Below, one piece after another: positions 35,490 to 43,991 of a stretch of DNA of 64,000 bases. Positions within the stretch are counted from its first letter, which is position 1; the number at the start of each line of letters is the position of its first letter. The DNA lies in contig NZ_CP044523.1 of the NCBI RefSeq assembly GCF_008831545.1, forward strand, positions 1 through 64,000, given 5' to 3'. Source of the DNA: Halorussus halophilus. GTDB lineage: Archaea > Halobacteriota > Halobacteria > Halobacteriales > Haladaptataceae. The notes under the pieces are model-generated. The model saw only the letters and a program-made list of their open reading frames with translations, was not told where the DNA came from and did not search any database. A program made the translations under genes and the position numbers.

Positions 35490-35758
35490 CTATGACTCCG
35501 ATTAGACTATTGATGCTACCGGATTTTACTATCCGGCAGGTAACAGATTTCTACACGCTCCCCAACAAGTTCTACAGTCATCCCAATCTGTTCTGTCGGG
35601 ACCCTAACGCTAACTATCGGCCGCCCAATCTGGACTTCACTCGGCATTCGTTGGCTACGCACCCGCTAAACGCCCAGAGAAGCGCGATACGCTCCGAATA
35701 AATCCAGTGGTCCTCGGCAGGAAAATCCTTAACTCTCCGCGCCACAACCTCACACGTA
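35490..35758. other. Intergenic region before the dtxR-type gene
   Basis: No convincing gene. It is more AT-rich than its neighbours and contains the inverted repeat CCGGAT-TTTACT-ATCCGG (35519-35536). A possible dtxR promoter is AAAATCCTTAACTC near 35725. Both flanking genes read away from it, so it must hold two promoters. Confidence 0.4.
35519..35536. promoter_or_regulatory. CCGGAT-N6-ATCCGG inverted repeat
   Basis: Perfect 6-base arms separated by TTTACT, 30 bases upstream of the Tat propeller start (35489), i.e. where its TATA box would lie. It may be an operator. Confidence 0.35.
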
Positions 35759-36226
35759 ATGAGCGAGGTCTCCGACAGCGTCGGCCGGTACTTGAGTACC
35801 ATCCACCTGCTCACTGCCGGGAGCGACCGCCGCGCCAAGACTGGCCAACTCGCAGACGCACTCGACGTGAGTGCCGCCAGCGTCACTGAGATGCTGACCA
35901 CGCTGGAAGAGCGGGACCTCGCGACCTACGAGAAGTACAAGGGCGTCGAACTCACCGACGAGGGCGAGACGACCGCCCGCGAACTGATGTGGCGTCACTG
36001 CGTCGCCGAGAACTTCCTCGAAGACGACCTCGGCGTCGATTTGGACGCCATCGCGGACGGCGAGGGCGACCCGCAGGCCATCGGCAACGCCCTCTCCGAA
36101 GACGCGATTCAGCAGTTGAAGACGCTCATCGACCACCCCTGCGACGGCGAGTGTTCCGCGCCACAGAGTGAGTACGACTCCTGCCGCGACGACGTTCGGG
36201 GCGAGGATAGGGTTTCTGAGACGTAG
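35759..36226 (+). CDS. DtxR/IdeR-type metal-dependent regulator
   Basis: 155 residues. The N-terminal winged HTH is SVGRYLSTIHLLTAGSDRRAKTGQLADALDVSAASVTEMLTTLEERDLATYEKYKGVELTDEGE. The dimerisation/metal-binding part is RHCVAENFLEDDLGVDLD. It ends with a Cys-containing tail, DGECSAPQSEYDSC, instead of an SH3-like domain. It represses iron or manganese genes when metal is bound. It is probably autoregulated through sites in its upstream region. Confidence 0.92.
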   Translation: MSEVSDSVGRYLSTIHLLTAGSDRRAKTGQLADALDVSAASVTEMLTTLEERDLATYEKYKGVELTDEGETTARELMWRHCVAENFLEDDLGVDLDAIADGEGDPQAIGNALSEDAIQQLKTLIDHPCDGECSAPQSEYDSCRDDVRGEDRVSET

Positions 36227-36764
36227 ACACGTGGTCGAGTCGGTGAGTGAGTGACTGGTTTCTGTAACACGGTAGTTATTGCACTGAACGGTACTCTCTG
36301 CCTCATTTTCGGTGAGTCACGGCTGTGAGAACAGCACTCCTGTAATCGTTCGATTATCGCGTTCACGTTGGTTCGATAGCCCAAACGGCGAGAACAGCAC
36401 TATCGCCGAAACCTATGAGAACCGCCCCGCACAGCACCGAACCAGCCACACACCTCCCCAACCGACTGCGCGACTCGTTTCCGGAAAACGCGGCGTACCG
36501 CGTATTCCGAGCGAGTTGCTCATCCCTCGCGCGGACTGGTCGGACCACGAGGGTCCGACCGCGCGCGCCGGGAGTCAGTTGGGGGTATGTGGTCGTCGCA
36601 GTGCTGTGTGGGGCGATGCGGTATTCTCGGTTTCGGGAGTAGCTAGCACTCTCGATTTCTTCCTCACCCTCGCTGTGTCTCTATCGGTAGTGAGTATCCC
36701 CACACTCGCATTTGGCGTTTCACCCCCCAAATCCACAACGTTCGATTACGTTCCAGACGAGAAC
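36227..36764. other. 538-base gene-free region with a foldback element
   Basis: No credible gene lies here. Short frames on both strands (for example 36415-36642) are produced by the inverted-repeat structure. The sequence GAGAACAGCACT occurs directly repeated at 36328-36339 and 36390-36401. The 36390-36653 foldback is described separately. Confidence 0.6.
36390..36653. repeat. Large imperfect inverted-repeat (foldback) element with inner hairpins
   Basis: Outer arms about 36390-36467 and 36573-36653 are reverse complements with scattered mismatches (core arm CCCGCACAGCACCG ... CCCCAACCGACT). Between them lie two further hairpins. The first has ACTCG/CGAGT ends around GGAAAACGCGGCGTACCGCGTATTCC-like symmetry (36472-36515). 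The second is a perfect GGTCGGACC-ACGAG-GGTCCGACC (36538-36560). Together these would fold into a branched three-arm structure. It could be a MITE-like element or a structured RNA gene. Confidence 0.6.
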
Positions 36765-37175
36765 TCAGAACAGTTCTCGATACACCTTTCCGAACGCTTG
36801 CCGTCGAAGCGTCGCCACTGCTGCCTCTTCTTTACTCTCGAACGTCGCCGAAACCACACGCTCCCCGAGCGCGTCGTGCCACGCGACGTTCGTGACGTTC
36901 TCGTTGCCGTGTTCCAGTACCTCTCGGTTCCGGTCCTCCAACCACTCTTCGTACTCCTCGCGCGTGCCCGTCCGAACTTCGAGCAAGGAAGCGAACAGCG
37001 CGTCCCGAGCGGTCTCGACCACGTCGCTCGTGACGCGCTCGCCGTACTCTTCGCGGTCGAACTCCATCGCCTTCGCCGTCTCTTTGACGACTGTCTGGGC
37101 CGCGGGGCCGACTGCCTCGTAGCGGTCGCGCGCCGCCGCCTCGTCGTCGGGTGCGAGAAAGCCGTGTGTCTCCAT
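36765..37175 (-). CDS. DUF5809 family protein
   Basis: 136 residues, soluble, helix-rich and acidic. The N-terminus is METHGFLAPDDEAAARDRYEAVGPAAQTVVKETAKAM and the C-terminus DEAAVATLRRQAFGKVYRELF-like. It matches the haloarchaeal DUF5809 type, which is usually found beside DUF5810 as here (23 bases away, same strand). No enzymatic motif. Function unknown, probably core haloarchaeal. Confidence 0.8.
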   Translation of the reverse strand: METHGFLAPDDEAAARDRYEAVGPAAQTVVKETAKAMEFDREEYGERVTSDVVETARDALFASLLEVRTGTREEYEEWLEDRNREVLEHGNENVTNVAWHDALGERVVSATFESKEEAAVATLRRQAFGKVYRELF

Positions 37176-37198
37176 GTTCGACGATTAGGTCGAGGAAA

Positions 37199-37678
37199 CT
37201 ACTCAGTTTCGTCCTCGGTCGCGTCTTCGTCGTTCGTTTCGCTCCCTTCTTCCTCCATCATCTCCTCAGTCATCGATTGGGCTTCCTGTAGAATCTGCTG
37301 GGCTTCGGCGTCGAGTTGTCCTGCGCCAGCGCCGCCTGTACCGCCGACGCCACCCGAACCGCTTCCGCCAGCACGCCGGGCGGCCTGCTCGAACTGCGAC
37401 TCCTCGTCGAAGAGGTCGCCACCGCGAACTTCGTCGTCGTGCCGATGGTCGTGATTGGGCGTCGTGTCGTCGAACACCTGCGGATACTCGACTTCCTTGG
37501 TGTGTTCGCCAACGCGCTCTGCGAGTTCTCGCTCACCCGCTTGCTCCCACTCGGGGAAGTGTTCGGCCAACCAGTCCTCGTGGTCCTCGTCGCCGAGCAG
37601 CGCCGTGAACGCGAGGTGGTTGGCGAGGTGTTCGGTGTCGGGATGTGGCGTCTCGCAGACTGGACAGGCGTATCCCAT
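37199..37678 (-). CDS. DUF5810 zinc-finger-like protein
   Basis: 159 residues from MGYACPVCETPHPDTEHLANHLAFTALLGDEDHEDWLAEHFPEW. The start CPVC-x11-H-x3-H is a C2H2-like zinc motif. A Gly-rich linker (about residues 95-115) and an acidic helical tail follow. DUF5810 proteins are restricted to haloarchaea and paired with DUF5809; a nucleic-acid or protein contact through the zinc motif is possible. A longer upstream frame is Arg-rich and antisense-like, so it is not used. Confidence 0.82.
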   Translation of the reverse strand: MGYACPVCETPHPDTEHLANHLAFTALLGDEDHEDWLAEHFPEWEQAGERELAERVGEHTKEVEYPQVFDDTTPNHDHRHDDEVRGGDLFDEESQFEQAARRAGGSGSGGVGGTGGAGAGQLDAEAQQILQEAQSMTEEMMEEEGSETNDEDATEDETE

Positions 37679-37746
37679 ACGCACCGGGTAGGCACTGCGT
37701 GCCGAAAAACGCCACGCCCCACGTTCGACTACTCGCCCCCTGCGTC

Positions 37747-38226
37747 TTACTGTTGGTCGATGTCTAACACAAGAATGAGTGCGTCCTCGCCGTCGTCGTA
37801 GTACCGCGGAATCGTCCGCAGGTACTCGAAGCCGTAGCTCTTGTACAGCGAGATGGCTTTGTCGTTGCTCGCGCGCACTTCCAACTTCACGCTGGCCGCT
37901 CCGTTCGATTCGAGGACGCCGAGCGCGCGCCGGAGAACCATCGACCCCAAGCCCTCGCCTCGTCGGTCGGGATGCACCGCGATGTCCTTGATGTGTCCCA
38001 GTGGCTGGCCGTGGTTCGGGATGAGGTCGGCGACGACGTAGCCGACCACGCTGTCGCCGTCCGTGGCGACCAGAAAGCCCTGCTCGCCGAGATAGCGCTC
38101 GAACGCCGAGAACGGCCACGGTTGACTGAACGAGGCACGCTCGATGCGCAACACCGCCAGCAAGTCGGCTTGGACGGCTTGGCGGACGCGAACTCTGTGT
38201 TCCTCGCCCGCGCCAGTCGTTGTCAC
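37747..38226 (-). CDS. rimI: Ribosomal S18-alanine N-acetyltransferase RimI-like
   Basis: 159 residues from a GTG (TTTGAGEEHRVRVRQAVQADLLAVLRIERASFSQPWP). An in-frame ATG at 38262 would add 12 residues and fits the TATA-like patch at about 38304-38316, so the start is not certain. The GNAT core is IKDIAVHPDRRGEGLGSMVLRRAL (acetyl-CoA loop), LEVRASNDKAISLYKSYGF and YYDDGEDALILVLDI. Archaeal RimI/Ard1 proteins acetylate protein N-termini co-translationally. Confidence 0.88.
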   Translation of the reverse strand: MTTTGAGEEHRVRVRQAVQADLLAVLRIERASFSQPWPFSAFERYLGEQGFLVATDGDSVVGYVVADLIPNHGQPLGHIKDIAVHPDRRGEGLGSMVLRRALGVLESNGAASVKLEVRASNDKAISLYKSYGFEYLRTIPRYYDDGEDALILVLDIDQQ

Positions 38227-38401
38227 GGTCTGTGGTTGTTTCCCGACCCTTATGAGTGTCATGCCCAAAACGATTTCACGGCAGGTGCGATACGACCGAA
38301 TCCCGTAATATTTTAGTCTTGGTGTGACGTAGAAGAAACTGCACACTCCGGCCGGAGGTGCAAGCTCCCGAAAACTCTCCCCCCAACCTTTTGCGGAGAC
38401 C

Positions 38402-38944
38402 TCAGTCGTCCACGAACAGTCGAGCGTCCGCTTCGGCGGGTCCACCGTCGTTGCCTGCCACTTCTGGGAACGACTCGACCCACTCGGCGCGCCAGTCACA
38501 ACCGTCGGTCGCGCCATCGGGATTCGCGACGGGCGATGCTTCGAAGACGACTTCGTAGCTGGTCGCGTGCGGGTCGTTGTCGCCTTCGGTTACATGCTCG
38601 ACTTTCCGCACTCGTCTCGGGCCGTCGAGTTCGATGGGTAACTCGAACAGGTGTTCGGTTCGTTCTTTGCCGACGGCCGCCCAGTCGTCGCCAGATTCGA
38701 CGTTGCCACCGGGCGGTGTTGCGAACTCCCGTTCGTCGTCTACGATGAGGAGGAGTTTTCCCTCGTCGTCGGTGACGCCGACGACTGCCTTTCCTTCGAT
38801 ATCGACCGAGCAGTGGTCCTCGTCGTCGTGAACTCTCGTCGCTTCGGTGAACTCCACGTCTTCACGTCCGCGAAGGGTTTCGGGGTCGAAGAGTGGGTCG
38901 TGCGTCGGTTCGTCGTCGGCGTTTCGCGTAGATGTGTCTGTCAT
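38402..38944 (-). CDS. Degenerate Nudix-fold protein
   Basis: 180 residues from MTDTSTRNADDEPTHDP. The centre reads VVGVTDDEGKLLLIVDDEREFATPPGGNVESGDDWAAVGKERTEHLFEL, which aligns with the Nudix core (GG-x-E-x-GE-W ... RE-x-x-E), but the catalytic RExxEE is reduced to KERTEH. It may be inactive or use a different mechanism. It is an acidic haloarchaeal protein often annotated as Nudix. Substrate unknown. Confidence 0.65.
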   Translation of the reverse strand: MTDTSTRNADDEPTHDPLFDPETLRGREDVEFTEATRVHDDEDHCSVDIEGKAVVGVTDDEGKLLLIVDDEREFATPPGGNVESGDDWAAVGKERTEHLFELPIELDGPRRVRKVEHVTEGDNDPHATSYEVVFEASPVANPDGATDGCDWRAEWVESFPEVAGNDGGPAEADARLFVDD

Positions 38945-39342
38945 GGTGAGTCGTGCAATCGAGCGTCTGAGTGGCGATACGTTGCCGTGGGTTCTCACCA
39001 GCGCGCGTGCTGGCGATGGTCGGCGCAACTGCTGGTCGGTCGTTTTCAACCGGCTCGACAGCGTCCGAACGGTCCGTTTTCGAACGCCGGAGAAGAATCT
39101 ACGCGGAACTGTTAGAAAAAGCCACCGATTTAATTCCGCGGGGTTTCTACAGGTAATAATTCGCTCGCTGGGGTAATAAAGGTTTGGGCTGAGGTGGTAA
39201 AACACGCGTTTCAGGTGCTCACAAACCATTATTCTATTCGGGTTTCTCGAGCGACCGGCGTCCGTGAGCGGACGCCGGTCGCTGGACTATGGGTGTAGCC
39301 ACCGCTACGTAGTCCGCGAAAAGTGAAAGAAGATAGATTCAG
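38945..39342. other. 398-base intergenic region between a Nudix-like gene and acn
   Basis: Holds AT-rich sequence with several TATA-like patches (TTTAATTCC near 39130, GGTAATAATTC near 39155, GGTAATAAAGG near 39173) that could serve the Nudix-like gene. It ends in a strong hairpin at 39251-39282. No gene seen. Confidence 0.4.
39251..39282. terminator. Perfect 14-bp hairpin downstream of acn
   Basis: GCGACCGGCGTCCG, loop TGAG, CGGACGCCGGTCGC. It sits about 60 bases after the acn stop on the minus strand. No U-run follows on either strand, so it may be an RNA 3'-end protector or a transcription-pausing structure rather than a classic archaeal terminator. Confidence 0.45.
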
Positions 39343-41319
39343 TTAGTCGTCTGCCGGGGTCGCGCCTGCGCCGCCTTCTTCGGCTTGCTTCTTCGTGTGC
39401 GACAGCTTGCCACCGTCGGCGACGATACGGCGTTCGCGCTCGGAGGCGTCGAGGTTGGCGGTGAGTTCCCAGTCGTCGTTCACGCGGACGGTGAACTCTT
39501 CCTGGCCCTCGCGGACGCCTTCCGCGACGTCGTCTACGATTTCGATGTTGTCGCCCTGCTCGATCTTCTGGTAGTCCTCGTCGCTGATGGTCAGCGGGAG
39601 GAGACCGAAGTTGAAGAGGTTCGCCTTGTGGATGCGGGCGAAGCTCTGTGCGAGGACGCCTTCGACGCCGAGGTACATCGGACAGAGCGCCGCGTGCTCG
39701 CGCGAGCTACCCTGACCGTAGTTCTCCGCGGCGACGAGGAAGCCACCGTCGGCGGCCTCGGCGCGCTCGGGGAAGCTCTCGTCAACTCGGGTCAGCGTGA
39801 ACTTCGCGTACTCCGGGATGTTCGAACGGAACTTCAGCGCGTCCGCGTTGGCGGGCGTGATGTGGTCCGTCGTGATGTTGTCGCCCATCTTCAGGAGTGC
39901 CTCGCCCTCGATGTCGGACCCGAGGTCGTCTTTCAGCGGCACTTCGCTGATGTTCGGGCCTTTGATGAGTTCGTCGTCGATTGCTTCCTCGGGGCTGATG
40001 AGGTCGGTCTTGGAGGCGTCGTACTTGTCGGGCATCTCCAGACCGGGCGCTTCGAGGTCGCCGAGTTCGTCGGCGAGGTTGCGCGGGTCGATGATTTCGC
40101 CTTTGATGGCCGCCGCCGTGGCGACTTCGGGCGAACAGAGGTAGACCGAGTCGTCTTCGATACCGGAGCGACCCTCGAAGTTGCGGTTGAAGGTACGCAG
40201 CGAGACGGAGTCGCTGGCCGGAACGTGGCCGATGCCGATACAGGCACCACACGTCGCCTCCGAGAAGTTGACGCCAGCGGCCATCATCTCTGCGACGTAG
40301 CCGTCTTCGGCGAGCAGTTGGGAGGCCTGCTTGCTACCGGGCGCGACGATCATCTCGGTATGCATGGCGACCTCGCGGCCCTCCAGCATCTTCGCCGACG
40401 GGAGGATGTCCGCGTAGGCACCGTTCGTACAGGAACCGACCATGACCTGCTCGACCTTCGTGCCCTCGACTTCCGTGACGGGGACGACGTTGTCGGGCAT
40501 GGACGGCTGTGCGATGAGCGGTTCGAGGTCCGAGAGGTCCACGACGATTTCGTCGTCGTAGTCGGCGTCCTCGTCGGGACCGATTTCGACGTACTCGTCT
40601 GCGCGGTCCTGTCGCGCGAGGTAGTCCTCGGTCTTCTCGTCGGTCGGGAAGATGGACGTGGTCGCACCGAGTTCGGTGCCCATGTTGGTGATGGTCGTTC
40701 GCTCGGGGACCGTGAGCGTCTCGACGCCCGGACCCGTGTATTCGAGCACCTTGCCGACGCCGCCCTTCACACTGAGGCGTCGGAGCAGTTCGAGGATGAC
40801 GTCCTTGGCGGTCGCCCAGTCGGGCAGTTCGCCTTCGAGTCGGACGTTGACGACTTCCGGCATCTCGATGTAGTACGGGCCGCCGCCCATGGCGACTGCC
40901 ACGTCGAGGCCACCGGAACCGATTGCGAGTTCGCCCAGTCCGCCGGGGGTCGGCGTGTGGGAGTCCGACCCGAGCATCGTCTTGCCGGGTGCGGCGAAGT
41001 TCTCCTTGTGGACGTTGTGACAGATACCGTTGCCGGGGCGCGAGAAGTGCGCACCGTAGGTGCCTGCCGCCGAGCGGAGGAAGCGGTGGTCGTCCGTGTT
41101 CTTGAAGTCGAACTGGTAGGTCTGGTGGTCGCAGTACTGCGCGGCCAGTTCGGTCTGGACTTCGTCCATCTCCAGCGCTTCGAACTGGAGCCAGACGAGC
41201 GTCCCTGTGGTGTCCTGTGCGAGAACCTGGTCGATCTCGATACCGATTTCCTCACCGGTTTCGAGGTCCCCCTCAACGAGGTGGTCTGCAAGAATTTTCT
41301 CCGTAAGCGTCTGTCCCAT
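39343..41319 (-). CDS. acn: Aconitate hydratase
   Basis: 658 residues from MGQTLTEKILADHLVEG (an ATG three codons upstream is also in frame). Aconitase of the archaeal/mitochondrial-like type: GSDSHTPTPGGLGELAIG, the [4Fe-4S] ligands in GSCTNG and ATCGACIGIG, GDNITTDHITPA, and the swivel-domain active-site loop GQGSSREHAAL. It isomerises citrate to isocitrate in the TCA cycle. TTATAAAT about 30 bases before the ATG predicts a leaderless transcript. Confidence 0.96.
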   Translation of the reverse strand: MGQTLTEKILADHLVEGDLETGEEIGIEIDQVLAQDTTGTLVWLQFEALEMDEVQTELAAQYCDHQTYQFDFKNTDDHRFLRSAAGTYGAHFSRPGNGICHNVHKENFAAPGKTMLGSDSHTPTPGGLGELAIGSGGLDVAVAMGGGPYYIEMPEVVNVRLEGELPDWATAKDVILELLRRLSVKGGVGKVLEYTGPGVETLTVPERTTITNMGTELGATTSIFPTDEKTEDYLARQDRADEYVEIGPDEDADYDDEIVVDLSDLEPLIAQPSMPDNVVPVTEVEGTKVEQVMVGSCTNGAYADILPSAKMLEGREVAMHTEMIVAPGSKQASQLLAEDGYVAEMMAAGVNFSEATCGACIGIGHVPASDSVSLRTFNRNFEGRSGIEDDSVYLCSPEVATAAAIKGEIIDPRNLADELGDLEAPGLEMPDKYDASKTDLISPEEAIDDELIKGPNISEVPLKDDLGSDIEGEALLKMGDNITTDHITPANADALKFRSNIPEYAKFTLTRVDESFPERAEAADGGFLVAAENYGQGSSREHAALCPMYLGVEGVLAQSFARIHKANLFNFGLLPLTISDEDYQKIEQGDNIEIVDDVAEGVREGQEEFTVRVNDDWELTANLDASERERRIVADGGKLSHTKKQAEEGGAGATPADD

Positions 41320-41345
41320 AACGACCAAATATCGACCCTCCTAAG

Positions 41346-41353
41346 TTATAAAT
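41346..41353 (-). promoter_or_regulatory. TATA box for acn
   Basis: TTATAAAT on the plus strand (ATTTATAA on the minus), centred 30 bases upstream of the acn ATG and flanked by GC-rich sequence. This is the spacing of a leaderless haloarchaeal promoter. Confidence 0.6.
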
Positions 41354-41485
41354 CCCGCGCGTTTCGGTTCTTCCGATTCCAAGTAAATAGTGGCCGCGTC
41401 CGGTAAAAATTGGGCGATTTGGTGTGTACTAGCACAGCAATCTAACTCCAACAACGCTTTCACCGTTCACTCGAACCGACTCCAC

Positions 41486-41968
41486 ATGTTCCAGAGCGGC
41501 ACGTTCGTCGCAGAACACCTCGGCGAAACGTCGGAAGAGCAGGTCCAACCGAACGGCGTGGACCTCACCCTCGAAGCGGTGTACGAACAGCGAGAACCCG
41601 GCCGCATCGGCCGAGGCGGCAAGGAAGTCGGCGACCGCCAAGAACTCGAGACCGAGCAGGTCGCAGACGACGCTCCCGAAACGTACTACCTGACGCCCGG
41701 TGGCTACGTCGTCCAGTACGCCGAAACGGTTCGGATTCCGGAGGGCCACGTCGGCTACATCTACCCGCGCTCGTCGCTGCTTCGCAACTCCTGCATGCTC
41801 AACACGGCAGTCTGGGACGCTGGCTACGAGGGCAAAGGCGAGGGACTGCTACAGGTTCACCACGACATCGAACTGGAGAAGGGTGCCCGCATCGGCCAAC
41901 TCGTCCTCGCGGAAGCAGACCACGACGAGACCTACGACGGCGACTATCAGGGCGAGAACGTCGAGTAG
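41486..41968 (+). CDS. dut: dUTPase/dCTP deaminase-family nucleotide hydrolase
   Basis: 160 residues from MFQSGTFVAEHLGETSEEQVQPNGVDLTLE, a start within the normal family boundary. The trimeric dUTPase/Dcd fold shows NGVDLTLE, PGGYVVQYAETVRIPEGHVGYIYPRSSLLRNSCMLNTAVWDAGYEG and IGQLVLAEAD. This motif set is shared by dUTP diphosphatase and dCTP deaminase; haloarchaeal members of this length are annotated as dUTP diphosphatase. It keeps dUTP low and supplies dUMP. Whether it also deaminates dCTP cannot be decided here. Confidence 0.85.
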   Translation: MFQSGTFVAEHLGETSEEQVQPNGVDLTLEAVYEQREPGRIGRGGKEVGDRQELETEQVADDAPETYYLTPGGYVVQYAETVRIPEGHVGYIYPRSSLLRNSCMLNTAVWDAGYEGKGEGLLQVHHDIELEKGARIGQLVLAEADHDETYDGDYQGENVE

Positions 41969-42056
41969 CGGCGTTTCCGGACGCATTTCTGATTCCTACT
42001 ACGTTCTATACTTCAAGATACATATGTACGGATTATCGCCTCGTAAATAAATGAAA

Positions 42057-42102
42057 TTTTAGTTTAACTTGATTGAATGGGGGAGCTTGGATACACTTTA
42101 GT
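42057..42102 (+). promoter_or_regulatory. Promoter of subtilase S8-1 with upstream element
   Basis: TTTTAGTTTAACTT (42057-42070) and a TATA-like CTTTAGT (42096-42102). CTTTA begins exactly 32 bases before the ATG. Both elements have close counterparts before S8-2 (45383 and 45416), the second at the same distance. Confidence 0.5.
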
Positions 42103-42127
42103 CACTCCGTCGGCAAGGCTGTGTCAC

Positions 42128-43921
42128 ATGTTCACACCAGACCAGTTCGACCGCCGTGACTTCCTCAAAGCGACCGGGGCGGCCGGAGTGGCGACGACCG
42201 TACCGTTTTCCGGCAGTGCGGCGGCGTCTACGGGGAACGCTATCGACGACAGTTTCGACTTGGGTTCGTCGGGAGTGAAGGAGGCGCTGGTCGTCTTCGA
42301 CAGCAACGAGCAGGTAGACCGACTGCGTCACCTCGATTTGGAGAACGGCTACCACAAGTTCGACGTGTTGCCAATCGCCTACACGGAACTGTACAGCGAC
42401 CAGATACAGACCATCGCCGACTGGGCGGAGGTGCGCTTCGTCCAGAAGAACGTAGAACTGGACTATCACAACAACGACGCTCGCTCGACGACGGACGCCA
42501 ACGCAGTCCACACCGACCTCGGGTACACCGGGTCGAGCGCTCACTCCGTCGTCATCGACACGGGCGTAGACGGTGACCATCCTGACCTCGAAGACGACCT
42601 CGTCGCCAACTGGCGGTACGTCAATCCGCTCTCTAGTACCGACGACACGACGTGGAAAGAAGTCGGCTCGGTGGACTCCGACGACAATGGCCACGGTACC
42701 CACTGTTCTGGGTCCATCACTGGGTCGGGCAAGAAGAGCGACGGCAAGTACAAAGGGATGGCACCGGATGCCGACCTCACCGTCTACTCGGCGGGCCTGA
42801 CACTGCTCCTCGTCAAGGCCGTCGCGGCCTACGACCACCTGCTCTCTCGGGTCCGAGCGGGTGACATCGACGTGCAAGTAGTCAGCAACTCGTGGGGCGG
42901 CGGCAACGGTACCGACTTCAACCCCGACGACGCGGCCAACGTCGCTACGTGGCACGCGTTCCAAGAAGGTATCCTCCCAGTGTTCTCGGCGGGCAACAGC
43001 GGACCCGGGTCGAACACGCTGAACCAGTACTCGACCGCGCCGCACGTCCTCAGCGTGGCCGCGACCGACGACGAGCGGAGCGTTACTGACTTCTCCTCGC
43101 GGGGTCGCACGCCGAATTACGACGGGCCGACGAACTACAAACGCAAGAGGGCCCTCGACAACTTAGAAGAGTACCACGCCGCAGACAAGACCGAGACAGA
43201 AGTCGATTCGGGCAGTTACGCAGGTACCGTGGACGCCTCCAGTAGTGCGTATCACCGCTGGGACGCCCCGAAGAAGGCAGGTTACGTCGAAGCGACGCTG
43301 TCGTGGACGCCGAGCGAGGAGGACATCGACTTCTACCTCCACGTCGGGAGCAAGGACGGTCGCGTCGTCGCCAGTAGTGCGTCGCTGAACGAACCAGAGG
43401 ACCTCGCGGGAAGCATCGAGGGTGGCAAGACGTACTACTTCGAGGTCAGGCCGTTCGCAAGCGTGGCGGCGGACTACAGCATCGACTTCACCGCTTACGA
43501 AGGCGTCACCCGGGACGTAACCCCGGTCGGTATCTACCGAAACGGCGTCGGTGCCCCCGGAAAGATGGTGATGAGTACGCTCGCGCCGAGTGACCCACTC
43601 CAGTCGTACGGCGCGACTAGCGGGGACACCGAGAACGTCGATACCGAGGACTACTACGGTCGTATCAGCGGAACTAGCATGTCTTGTCCCGTGACCTCGG
43701 GGGCCGCGACGCTGGTCGTGGACGCCTACTACCAGAACCACGGGAGTTACCCCGACCCCATCGACGTGCTGAATACGCTCGAAGCGACGGCCAAGGACTA
43801 TCAGGCGAGCTACAACCCGTGGAACATCGGTGCCGGCTTCGTTGACGCCTACGACGCGGTCCAACGGGCGGCGTCGGGAGACTTGGCTACCTTCGGCGAG
43901 GTGAACCTCACAGATTACTGA
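42128..43921 (+). CDS. Tat-exported subtilisin-like protease S8-1, PPC-type insert
   Basis: 597 residues from MFTPDQFDRRDFLKATGAAG, a Tat signal. An I9-like propeptide region (about 45-115) leads to the S8 catalytic domain: Asp144 (VVIDTGVDGDHPD), His189 (NGHGTHCSG), oxyanion Asn in FSAGNSGPG, and Ser517 (GTSMSCPV). Between the Asn and Ser blocks a ~95-residue beta domain is inserted (SYAGTVDAS ... DYSIDFTAYEG), of the type seen in pre-peptidase C-terminal (PPC) domains. It lacks the C-terminal module of the minus-strand proteins and any PGF-CTERM tail. It is predicted to be secreted, self-processing and halophilic. Followed by LVIVD-1 70 bases on. Confidence 0.93.
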   Translation: MFTPDQFDRRDFLKATGAAGVATTVPFSGSAAASTGNAIDDSFDLGSSGVKEALVVFDSNEQVDRLRHLDLENGYHKFDVLPIAYTELYSDQIQTIADWAEVRFVQKNVELDYHNNDARSTTDANAVHTDLGYTGSSAHSVVIDTGVDGDHPDLEDDLVANWRYVNPLSSTDDTTWKEVGSVDSDDNGHGTHCSGSITGSGKKSDGKYKGMAPDADLTVYSAGLTLLLVKAVAAYDHLLSRVRAGDIDVQVVSNSWGGGNGTDFNPDDAANVATWHAFQEGILPVFSAGNSGPGSNTLNQYSTAPHVLSVAATDDERSVTDFSSRGRTPNYDGPTNYKRKRALDNLEEYHAADKTETEVDSGSYAGTVDASSSAYHRWDAPKKAGYVEATLSWTPSEEDIDFYLHVGSKDGRVVASSASLNEPEDLAGSIEGGKTYYFEVRPFASVAADYSIDFTAYEGVTRDVTPVGIYRNGVGAPGKMVMSTLAPSDPLQSYGATSGDTENVDTEDYYGRISGTSMSCPVTSGAATLVVDAYYQNHGSYPDPIDVLNTLEATAKDYQASYNPWNIGAGFVDAYDAVQRAASGDLATFGEVNLTDY

Positions 43922-43991
43922 CTAGACATCACCAGTAAACTGCTCGACTACACCATCGACTGACAGCGACCCCAAAATTCGAACGATACCT

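Noticed and set aside
36415-36642. 75-codon plus-strand ORF in the foldback region
   Set aside because: It lies within the inverted repeat, and its mirror on the minus strand (36363-36548) reads similarly because of the symmetry. The structure explains both better than coding.
39385-41406. 673-codon open frame antisense to acn
   Set aside because: It is the mirror of the acn codon pattern in GC-rich DNA; composition (many VDDV/EFVGE blocks) follows from the antisense of an acidic protein, and aconitase on the other strand is certain.
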